A DNA stretch of 64,000 nucleotides from Astropecten irregularis (taxonomy: Eukaryota; Echinodermata; Asteroidea; Paxillosida; Astropectinidae), in assembly GCA_963971285.1 (NCBI GenBank), contig OZ020255.1, positions 558,001-622,000 on the forward strand. Reading direction: 5' to 3'. The position numbers and the translations under genes were made by a program. Shown here piece by piece: positions 29,801 to 41,800 of this stretch; position 1 is the first letter of the stretch; the number at the start of each line of letters is the position of its first letter. A model generated the notes under the pieces. It was not told the origin of the DNA. It ran no database searches and worked only from the letters and a program-made list of their open reading frames with translations.

Positions 29801-32800
29801 TATTATTCTTAAAAACCCCCAAATGTTTAAGGCACTTCTGGGTGAAGTGTAGTTGAGGTACATACCCATTCCAGTTGTTGTGTGCAGAAGACTTGTGGTC
29901 GGTAAGAGTGTACTCAATCCCATTGTAGTGCTTGCTGGTGTAGGTCCTGCAGAAATGAAAGCAAGATCTTGAATATTAATAAAATTAAGAAAGAGAATGA
30001 GTAAATTTTGAATATTTTCGAATCCTGATTGATTTTTAGACCAATGCTCATTGTAAAATGGAATGTGAGGGATTTTATTTTGAAAAAGGCTACTCACGTC
30101 CACCCCGTGGTTGCACTGTTGTTGTATGAACCTGGGATTCGCCTGGAGCAGCTAGATTAAAAAGCAAACAATGAGACATGCTTGACTTTCCAAGTGAACT
30201 TTTCAAATACCTTCATTTTTGAAATTTAATGCTTACTTGAAAAAGGATTTTCACAAATATTATTATTTTCTAAAAAAAGGTAACTAGATGGAAGTATATT
30301 TGAGGTACATACCCGATCCTGTTGTTGCATGGAGAAGGCTTGTAGTTGGGAATAGAGTACTCAATCTCATTGTAGTGCTTAATGGTGTCGATGCTGCAGA
30401 AATTAAAACAATATCTTGAGTATTATTAATACAAACAAGAGAATTTGTAAATGAATTTTGTAAATATTATTCTTAAAAAAAACCCCAATGTTTAAGGCAC
30501 TTCTGGGTGAAGTGTAGTTGAGGTACATACCCATTCCAGTTGTTGTGTGCAGAAGAATTGTGGTCGGTAAGAGTGTACTCAATCCCATTGTAGTGCTTGC
30601 TGGTGTAGGTCCTGCAGAAATGAAAGCAATATGTTGAATATTAATAACATTAAGAAAGAGAATGAGTAAATTTTGAATATTTCCGAATCCTGACTGGTTT
30701 TTAGAACATTGCTCATTGTATAATGTAATGTGAGGGATTTTATTTTGAAAAAGGCTACTTACGTCCACCCCGTGGTTGCACTGTTGTTGTATGAACCTGG
30801 GATTCGCCTGGAGCAGCTAGATTGAAAAGCAAACAATGAGACATGCTTGACCTTCCAAGTGGAATTTTCAAATACCTTCATTTTTGAAATTTAATGCTTA
30901 CTTGAAAAATGATTTTCACAAATATTATTCTTTTCTAAAAAAGGTAACTAGATGGAAGTGTAGTTGAGGTACATACCCGATCCTGTTGTTGCATGGAGAA
31001 GGCTTGTAGTTGGGAAAAGAGTACTCAATCTCATTGTAGTGCTTAATGGTGTCGATGCTGCAGAAATTAAAACAATATCTTGAGTATTATTAATACAAAA
31101 AAGAGAAATTTTAAATGAATTTTGTAAATATTATTCTTAAAAAAACCCCCAATGTTTAAGGCACTTCTGGGTGAAGTGTAGTTGAGGTACATACCCATTC
31201 CAGTTGTTGTGTGCAGAAGACTTGTGGTCGGTAAGAGTGTACTCAATCCCATTGTAGTGCTTGCTGGTGTAGGTCCTGCAGAAATGAAAGCAATATCTTG
31301 AATATAAATAAAATTAAGAAAGAGAATGAGTAAATTTTGAATATTTTCGAATCCTGATTGATTTTTAGACCAATGCTCATTGTAAAATGGAATGTGAGGG
31401 ATTTTATTTTGAAAAAGGCTACTCACGTCCACCCCGTGGTTGCACTGTTGTTGTATGAACCTGGGATTCGCCTGGAGCAGCTAGATTGAAAAGCAAACAA
31501 TGAGACATGCTTGACTTTCCAAGTGAACTTTTCAAATACCTTCATTTTTGAAATTTAATGCTTACTTGAAAAAGGATTTTCACAAATATTATTTTTTTCT
31601 AAAAAAAGGTAACTAGATGGAAGTATATTTGAGGTACATACCCGATCCTGTTGTTGCATGGAGAAGGCTTGTAGTTGGGAATAGAGTACTCAATCTCATT
31701 GTAGTGCTTAATGGTGTCGATGCTGCAGAAATTAAAACAATGTCTTGAGTATTATTAATACAAACAAGATAATTTGTAAATGAATTTTGTAAATATTATT
31801 CTTTTCAAAAAAGCAATGTTTAAGGCACTTCTGGGTGAAGTGTAGTTGAGGTACATACCCATTCCAGTTGTTGTGTGCAGAAGACTTGTGGTCGGTAAGA
31901 GTGTACTCAATCCCATTGTAGTGCTTGCTGGTGTAGGTCCTGCAGAAATGAAAGCAATATCTTAAATATTAATAACATTAAGAAAGAGAATGAGTAAATT
32001 TTGAATATTTTCCAATCCTGACTGATTTTTAGACCATTTCTCATTGTATAATGTAATGTGAGGGATTTTATTTTGAAAAAGGCTACTTACGTCCACCCCG
32101 TGGTTGCACTGTTGTTGTATGAACCTGGGATTCGCCTGGAGCAGCTAGATTGAAAAGTAAACAATGAGACATGCTTGACCTTCCAAGTGGACTTTTCCAA
32201 TATCTTCATTTTTGAAACTGATTGTCACAAATATTATGAATAAAATATCTGACATGTTTACTTGTGTCTGCTGGACAAGCTGGTTAACTAAAAGGGGAGT
32301 GATGATTATGTTATACATACCAGATGGAATTTTGGCCTGTGTTATTGTTGTTTCCTGGGTAGTAGTTTCAAGTGGCATCGATGTCACTGTTGTGATTTTA
32401 ATCGTTTCCTCCGTTGATAACGATGTTGTCGATGTTGTTGCAGTGACAGTCGTTGTAACTGGGAATATATCATACGTAAAGTCGAACCATTTTGAGATAA
32501 TCATGCGATTTTTGAGTACAATGGGAGACTTTGGAGTATCGTATTTCAAGTCAACAGCGCACGCGCACGCGCAACAACGCACGCATGCATACAATTGCGC
32601 GCACATGCTCAGAGATAGCAAAAAGAGACTTCATTTAACGTCTCCAAAGTCTCCCATTCATGGATGTATTTTATTTTATTAAGTGGAAATCATTTATTTG
32701 TATTTGCCCATTATCAATATCATGATTCATATTTGCTGAAATTCTTCACGATTCGATAAGGAATGTACCGCCTACCTATCTCAGCACAGCCAAAGAATTC

Positions 32801-35800
32801 TATCAGAAGCTTGTAGTCGTTGCTACTGTTGTCCGTTTTTATCGGTAGTATTTCCATCTCTCTCAGTCCTGATAATTCCGGCAATTGCACTTTTTGGTTT
32901 TTTTCTGCAGTGAATATTTGAACTTCCTGTCCTGTCATCAAGTATTCCGGAAGTGAATCCGACGAGTTTATAACTCTGATTGCAAATTGAATACTGGACC
33001 AACTTTCCACTGGGTCACGTATTACAAGCGACGTGGGTTTGAATAGGGATGAATATTTCACTTTCAGATATGTTGTGTTTTCCTTGGTATCCTGTAGTGT
33101 TGGAAGTTCTTGCGGTAAAGAAGTTATCTCCCACAACGAATCCGCATTCAGATTAACTCCACTTGATGTCTCCAGCTGGATTGACAAATTGTCGATGTTG
33201 TTCACATTTTCATCGCATTCGCCTGGAAAAGAATGTCATGTTATCAAATATTAGATTTGGCATTAAGTTAGGTTTATCTTGTTCGATACAAAGTAATGAT
33301 ATAAACCATGCTAACCTGGTGTAGTTGTTTTGATCTCAGGAGTTGTTGAAACTATTTCTGGCTGTGCAGATAAAGAAAACATGCTCGGTGTTGCTGTAAA
33401 GTAACGGAACAATAACAATGTTAACTTAAACTCCTTCAAAGGTAACAAATATACCAGTATATAAACTTTGTAGAGTTTTAGATAATAATTTATTTAATGG
33501 TTGCATTGTATATGCATCAATGAAGCTTCGAACGTAATCACATCGGGTTTTAAACACAAATTCCTCTCTAATAAAACTATTGAAAACAAAAAAACCCAAT
33601 GCCTCAGTCAATGTCTGAATGCTATATGATGATTCAAAGAACAAGACTTACTTGTGGCTGCCGTTGTGGTGGACATATCTGTTCCCTCAGATACTGCTGG
33701 GTTTAGAAAAAGAAAACAAAAACGCACGGTCATTTGAAAATGTTACAATAGCCTTACTGTTTAGCCTTTAGACACTGCCTTTCTCTGACACTATTTGTTT
33801 TTACTAATTTAGAATTTGTTTTTTCTAACACAAGGGCACGTTTTGTGCATTGGTGAAATTGATTTATGTGAATTGTATGCACGAAGCATGTTTGATTGGT
33901 TTGTTTTTCTAATTCCATAATGTCAAGAATCTGATATTGCAAGCGAAATGTCATATTTTGAAAGCAAGAGCCACTCACCATTGCTGGTTGTTTTTACAAC
34001 AGTAGTTTCTTCTGTTGTAGTGTGTTCACCTGATGTTACCAAACTGCTAATTGTTCTTTCCATAGTGGTAAGTAGCGGAGTGGAAGTTGATGTGGTAGTG
34101 GTTGTCATCTCACCAGTTGCAAATTCTATTTTGAATCATAAAACAGAGGTGTTTTTTCAGCTTCTTTGCTATTAAAGGTAATATCATACTTTGGTTTGTG
34201 TCAAAGAAATACAGATTAATGGGCAGAAAATTTCTAGGAAGATACAGTAACGGTCATGTGTGAAAAAATCAGTCCCATACGGTGCCCACTTTCTAAGAAA
34301 ACAATGAAAACAGCCACAGTAATTCTCAAGTCTTTTCTCTTTTATATTTGACCTTTAAAAGATAAAAAATAATGTTGGTCATTGGTATTGCTCTTTTCTG
34401 GACAAATACAGCATTTCAGGCAGAAAAAAAAATAACGGTATGTTTCTACCATCACCATCTTTATACCCTGTAAGTTATAGGTAAATCTGTGAAGATGTCT
34501 GTTTCGGTATGTTACCAAAGTCTGATGCTACCTTTCAGCGGCAATACAATAAATGAAATTCCATGAGGATTTACTCGATAGATCTCTACAACTAAGGGCA
34601 TCGTTCTCTGAAAGACTTTTTCTAAAGCGGGTAAGCTTTACCGAGTCAATTTGGTATGAATTTGGTAGGATCAATCATCCATTTTGAATACCTACACGAT
34701 ACATAACAAATCACATACAAAGATTATACAAATATCATCCTTGGAGAAACAACTTACCTGGAGTGGTAAAATAATTTGGTGTTGTTTGTATCGTTGTAGT
34801 TGTTTTCTCCGTTGACATTGTATTGGCAGATGTGTTCGTAACAGTTGAAGAAGCTTCTTGGGTCACTTGTGACGGTGATACCTCCAGTACTGTTGTAATC
34901 TCGGCTTTAAATAACAACATTATGACTTATATATGAAACGTTTTGCATAACATTGTTACAACAATCATGTAATCAAATTATTAGCAATTTACTCTTGATA
35001 ATAATAATTATAATTGTGAATTTGATCCGCCTCACATCTGTCCAAAGACACTCGTGCCGCACATATTATTATCCCTGGTCATGGGGCCATAATTTTCATT
35101 CCTGAAACCATCTCAACTCCCTGGGGAGAATACAGACCGGCTACTTTAAAGCACACAGAGGCTAATCAAACCACAAAGCCATCTCTACCCTTACAGGAAC
35201 TCATTTACACCTGGGTGAAGAGGAGCAATGCGATAAAGCGTCGAACCCACAATCTGTAGATTGACCACAAGATGTTGAGTTCGACACGCCAGAACACTAG
35301 ACCACACTCCACAGCACTCCCCAGTACTCCGCATCTCTCTACTCTGACAATAATGATAACGATGATGAAGCAGTTAAGATGTAAATTAATGGAGTTGCTT
35401 AAATACCTTTGGATGTTGATGGCTCTTCAGTTTGCAAAAGTGAAGTCACAGTCCTCTCACTTGTAGTTGTAGTTGTGCTTCTTGTTGTAGGGACTGTTGT
35501 TGAGTATTCTACAGTTTGAATATAAATATGTATAAATGAACATGTCTGTTGCATTATTTCTTCAGGGGTTTGTATGGGGGGTTCTGGGTTTTTGATTGTA
35601 GCATATGACTTCAGCAAATGTATCTTAAACACAAAATTACCTTTAACACAGCCTAAGACATGCAGCTCAAAGGCTCTTGATCCAATTTCACTTGCGTTTT
35701 CAAATTGAACAAGTAATTGTGTCACGCCTTCTAGAATGGCATTTCCATCTGGCAACAGTTTTGTTTGTGCTTTTTCTTCAATCAGTAAGGTGATCGTCTG

Positions 35801-38800
35801 GAAAATAAAGTACACAAAGTTTAGTGACAGACTTGAGAAGAACAACTGTTCATTAGAAAGAAGATAAGCAAATGGTAATTGTACTTAAATGAAAAGTCGA
35901 CATTTTGATGCTGTTTTATCTTGTAGTTATTACCTTGGGTGAACCAGTGTACGCATCTGTCAAATAAGTGAAACCATCGTCTCCTGGTTTCTTCGTAGAA
36001 AACAAAACATTTATTTCTTTTGGTTGGTCGTCAGTCTGTGGTGGTGTTGTCGAATCCTGCATTGGTTCTCTATTTGATGAGGGTGGACGTTGCATGATTG
36101 AAACCGCTCTGACAATCACAGACTCGCCAAAGGTGTACAGCATACTTGAGATATCACCAGCCCCTTGTCCAACATCAGAACCGTTTATAGTGACATAATG
36201 TGTGTCTTCATCAATGGTAAGATGACCGTCGGTCTTGACATCACTCTGCAGCCCGTGTTTGTTGTCTATACTCTCAAGACAATAACCTGTGTGATTGATA
36301 TGGAAATATTCAACATGCATGCATATTGTTGGACACAGTAACCTACACTTTCATCTCATTTATACAAAGTCATTATAGCATATTATGGTCATACAATTTT
36401 GTTTAAACAGCAGCAGATGTGTTAAACTGACCTTGAGTTGTTGAAAGTATTGAAGTTATCTTTGAAGTTGTGGTCTGTTCTGTTATCACTTCGGACGATG
36501 TTGAAATAGTCAGTGTTGTTGACAATCGTTCACTTGAGACTGTTGGAGTCGTTGAAGTAGCCGAATTTGTAGTTATTTCTGTAGTGACATACTCTAATGG
36601 GATGAATAAAACATAAAGAGCATGATAAAACAATAATCCGAGTACGACTTATTTAGAGGTGAAACTTTGAATCAAATGAAGAAGAACAAAGTGCATTATT
36701 GATGAATTAAACCTACATGTAATGTTGGTTATAATAAAGTTTTGGTAAAATATGTTTGTAAGACGTGACTGAAAGTGGGCTATCTTTTTTTGCTGTGTAG
36801 AAAGGGCATTGGTAGTCTGCAAAATGGTGCCAGTATTTGGAGGTGATATGCGTGAAATTTTATTTTGAAAACATGACGGTATTGGGAAAAGGAGAAAATG
36901 TTCTTACCCTCGGCACATCCTAAAACGGTCAGTTGCAGTTCAATAGAATCAGCTTCTTTGACTGTCTGGAACTCAATACGGAATACCGAAATTCCCTCTA
37001 GATTGTTGTCATCCGTCAGGAATGTAACCCTTTGTGACAAGCCTACTGCGAGAACGACGGGTACGCTCTGTAATTTGAAATAAAAGACGAAATATTTATA
37101 TTCTGCTGAGGAATGATTTGCTTCGCAGGAAGTACGGACTTGTGAAAATGTGGTCTGATTTTAGTCTCGAATATTGTGTGTTAATTTTGATCTGAACATA
37201 CCTTTATCTGATCATTGCTATCCCGCACAGGCGAAAACCCAATGTCTCCGGATTTCTTTGTGGAGAAAGTTAAGTTAACTTCCACTTGTGCCGGCTTTTG
37301 GGTGCTTTCTGTTGGTGTTGTGGATGACAGTGGCAAACTCAATGTGAGACTGACTGCCCGGACAGTGATTTGTTTGTTAAATGTACTGTCTACGGTAGCT
37401 TTCTCTTGCTCTTGTGTATTTGGCAGGTCTTTGAGTGTCACAAGTCCAGTTGTTTCGTCTACAGATGCCGATGCACTACCAGTGACAGAGGCCAGTTGTC
37501 CAGATGATTTGTCCATTGGTTCGAGACAATATCCTGTAGTAAGGGAATCGCGCAGGTTAACAACGAATAATTGACGGTGAAGGAAAAGAATGCGAAACAT
37601 TTTAATCAACTAGATCTGCGAATGAACTACAAAAAATGGTAGTGGTGTGATAGGAAAGGTAGAACAATTTATCTTTCATACCTTGAGTGGTTGATGGCGG
37701 AGGTGTTGTGCTCATGACAGTTGTAGTCACTGAAGTGGTTCGAGTCGTCGGGACAGTGGTAGAGTATTCTAGAAGAAGAAGATGTGTTGTTATTGAGATT
37801 AGTCATTAAGATGTAAGTCACAATGGGTGTTTGCATTCTTATATAGAAATATCACAATCTGCTTGTAAAGAAATGCTGTAGAGAGACTTACCTTTCACAC
37901 AACCGAGGACATGAAGCTCAAAAGTTGTTGCATCAGCATCACTGACATTGCGGAACTGAATACGCAATTCTGTCACACCATCCAGTGTTCCTTCGAAATC
38001 TGGCAAAAGCGTCGTGATGGGCTCGTCTTGTTTGACGGTGATGTTTATTAGCTGTAGAAGAAGATATTATGGATTCAGGACGGTCGGACACGTTTCCCAG
38101 GTGAAAAGAAATGAAAAATTGGATCTTGAAAGATTTATGTTTGCCTGCTTACCTTCTGTTGTCCAGTGGAGTCATCAATGACGTCAGTAAAGGTGCTGTC
38201 TCCTGGTTTCTTAACAGTCAGAGTGACGGTGAATGTTATTGGCTCTTGTGGAGTAGGTTGCCTTGATGTTGTGCTTTCTTGTGTTCCAGTAGGTACAGTG
38301 GTTGACTCAGGAGAGCGCAAAGTGACGACAAAGGCTCTGACTTGGACGGGTTCCCGGAAGACACGCAGCACACTTGGAATACCACTTGAAGCTTCACCTA
38401 TTGGTAGCTCTGTGATCTTCAGGTACGAGGTGTTTTCGTCAACTGTGAGTGTCCCTTCAGGTGTGATGCTAGATTCAAGTCCTTTCTCGCCATCCATTGG
38501 CTCTAGGCAATATCCTATAGGGACAAACAAATGTGAAATCAATCAGTATCCATTGGAGGGAAATTTAAGGAAGAACTTATTTGGCTTGGAAAAGAAGAAA
38601 TGTAAATACAGGAAAATCATCCGCATTATCTCTGCAAGGTTATTGTTCTACTCTATCCTCATACCTGGAGTGGTTGACCTCTCCGATGTTGTCGTGCTCG
38701 ACCTTGTTGTTTCTTCAGTGATACTTGTAGTCGGTGTAGTGACAGTGGTTACTTTGGTTGTTACCTTTTCTGTTGAATGTGCTACAAGAAGAATTTCGTT

Positions 38801-41800
38801 GCATGTTATTTATCATATTTATTAAAAATAGTAATTTAATTTTATGTTTTTAAAAAACGTGCCAAATGTTTTTAGATATATTTCTTGAAAGGAAATAATT
38901 CCATATAAGAACAACCGAGAATATGTATTATAACTTCTAGGTGTTGTTTTCACTGTTGGTTTTAGGTTTTCCGTTTCTTGTGGTGGAGCTGCGCGTAAGT
39001 AAAAACATGGTTTAAATGTGAACTTACTGATTCATTGTTAGGTTAACTTTCATTGCATTAAAACTAATTAATTTGATATATAAGTACAAGTAATAAATTG
39101 CTGCAAACTGCTCATCAGCCAAAATGACCTGAAATATATCAAATGCTTGGAGTTAAGAGGGCCTGAAGCGTTTCGATCCTAGCAGGATCTTTATCAAAGG
39201 AAAATATGCAGAGTTCTTATTAGGGTCACCGGAAGCATACATGATTTACATGGAACGTGCTGTCTTAACACGCCATGGACTGATGTAGAACGGAAAGAGA
39301 TCAGTGCGGAAAGACGCAGTGTTTGTTGCTCTATAGATCGTTTTCTGAGGAATTAAACTGTGCCTCCACACTGAGTAAAACCCTAGGGGAAGGCGGGGCA
39401 AGTTGATCATAGGGGTAAGTTGAGCCACCACCCCTAGGTCAATTATGAGTGAGTGAGAAACTGTGGTAGTGCCACCTATTGATGACCCTTTGTATGACTC
39501 TAAACCCTGCCATATTGCTTTTGAGACTGAAACAGAACTTTGTGTTGTAGAGGGAAAACTCTGATTTTCAACCATAAAAGTAAGAATAGGCGTAACAGAG
39601 GTATGTGCTGTGTATTCTATATACATCAAAGATCTGATATAGATATTATATGTCAATTGTTAGTTCAGGTATGGGTCTTTATTTTTGTCATAGCCTTTTA
39701 AACAATGGAGGCAAAAGATTTGGGTGTTGTGTATAACACTCAGAAAGTACAGACTGGGGTAAGTTGAGCCATAGCCTATGGGGTAAATTGAGCCATGGCT
39801 CAACTTGCAATGTACATGGTGTTTTTATTTATAAATCTAACATATACACCTATAGGCTATATAGTGTGCTATAATGTAGACAGACATTGTATTTTTTTTG
39901 TAGAGCATGGTTTGGAGCGGTTTTGAGCTTCTTTTAATTTTAATATTGATTAGAAACTTTTTGTGTTCCTTATAGTGATAATTACATGTATATAACCATG
40001 ACCAGATGGTATATAATAATTTCATTCTGTGTTGTAGAACTTTAAAACTTAAACAACAATTCATTAAAACAATGATTTCGTACTTGAGTTATCTTTATTT
40101 GGGTCAATAATCAGCTTTACCCAACGTGGCACAACTTACCCCAGAGGTTGGATCAACTTGCCCCATAGGCGGGGTAAGTTGAGCCATTTGACCTTTATTT
40201 TTACAAAGGTCATACTGACTTTCCATGAGGGGATAGAACGTAGGAACTAGCTCCAAAATGTTTCCCAAGGATTAAATAAACAGCAAGATACTCATTTTGA
40301 GCAAGATAATCAGTAATTTGAGTCCCAAGGTGCAAAAAGCAAAAATTGGCTCAACTTACCCCGCCTTCCCCTACTTGGTAATGCGCATGTTTTTGTAAAC
40401 AAAAGAACTATATACTTATTGTTAGCTGGGTTTTTGTCCCGTTAAAGGAACCCCTTTAGACATAATAATAATAATAATAATAATAATAATGGATGTTTAT
40501 ATAGCGCCAATTCCATCAAATGAGATGCTCAAGGCGCTCTATCTACACACAGCTAATTAGTTCAGAAAGAAACAATAAATACATAGATGCAGAAACATGG
40601 AAACGTGCCATATCATAAGATACATGATATCAATGACCACAGTATGTAATCAGAACAAGAATCAGAACAAAACTTACGAGGACGTCTTTGTTGTACTGTC
40701 GTTGTTAAAATCTCAGAATCTCCAGGGGGAGCTGGGAATTAAAACAAAATACAGCACATATTTCTAACACTGAATGTATTTGTCCGTAAGCCTTTCATTA
40801 CTTTAATAAGTTAAAGTGAAATGTAAAAAAGAAATCCAGACGCATAATTGAATTTGAAGATGTCGTTTTGAACCTTGGTTGATTAGTATAAAAAGGATTC
40901 AAGCCCCTGAGACTTGTGGCATTTTCGCTGTACATACCTCTGGTTTAGTTTAACCTCTTTATTCAGTTACTGTATTTACTTTTTGTCATTTTCAGGAAAT
41001 GACTTAAGCAGACCATCCTATCGTTGAATATCCTCTACAAACTAATATAAATAAAATACTATTCCAGATCGGTGTTCGTAGTCCAGCGCTTCACATTTGG
41101 CAGCAAGGAGCATAACCCAATGTAGTCGTATTTACCTTACGTGGTCGATAGAGTGGTTTGAGGTGTTGCGACTTATGATATTTGTGTAATAGGTACAGTG
41201 GAACAAGTTATCTTTCATACCTTGAGTGGTTGATGGCGGAGGTGTTGTGCTCATGACAGTTGTAGTCACTGAAGTGGTTCGAGTCGTCGGGACAGTTGTA
41301 GAGTATTCTAGAAGAAGAAGAGGTGTTGTTATTGAGATTAGTCATTAAGATGTAAGTCACAATGGGTGTTTGCATTCTTAGATAGAAATATCACGATCTG
41401 CTTGTAAAGAAATGCTGTAGAGAGACTTACCTTTCACACAACCGAGGACATGAAGCTCAAAAGTTGTTGCATCAGCATCACTGACATTGCGGAACTGAAT
41501 ACGCAATTCTGTCACACCATCCAGTGTTCCTTCGAAATCTGGCAAAAGCGTCGTGATGGGCTCGTCTTGTTTGACGGTGATGTTTATTAGCTGTAGAGGA
41601 AGATATTATGTATTCTGGACGGTCAGACACGTTTCCCAGGTGAAAAGAAATGAAAAATTGGATCTTGAAAGATTTATGTTTGCCTGCTTACCTTCTGTTG
41701 TCCAGTGGAGTCATCAATGACGTCAGTAAAGGTGCTGTCTCCTGGTTTCTTAACAGTCAGCGTGACGGTGAATGTTATTGGCTCTTGTGGAGTAGGTTGC

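Noticed and set aside
12085-32150. Centromeric or other non-coding satellite DNA
   Set aside because: Period and uniformity fit a satellite, but each unit has three open phase-1 exons with good splice sites in all of about 30 copies, and the peptide composition fits the neighbouring linkers.
32145-32682. Overlapping frames of about 157 codons on both strands
   Set aside because: The minus frame is the Thr-rich linker exon read into its introns and into the MITE-like element; the plus frame is its shadow.
35030-35330. tRNA gene
   Set aside because: A B-box-like GTTCGA is present, but no cloverleaf, anticodon stem or matching A box can be drawn.
39246-39656. 136-codon minus frame entering the transposon
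   Set aside because: It begins inside the transposon and ends in host intron, with no family resemblance. The matching frame in the other units is cut to 72 codons.
40910-41000. Possible extra exon before GTACATACCTCTGG
   Set aside because: The stretch upstream of the donor-like GTATGT has stops in the phase-1 frame just after the nearest acceptor, in all four units.
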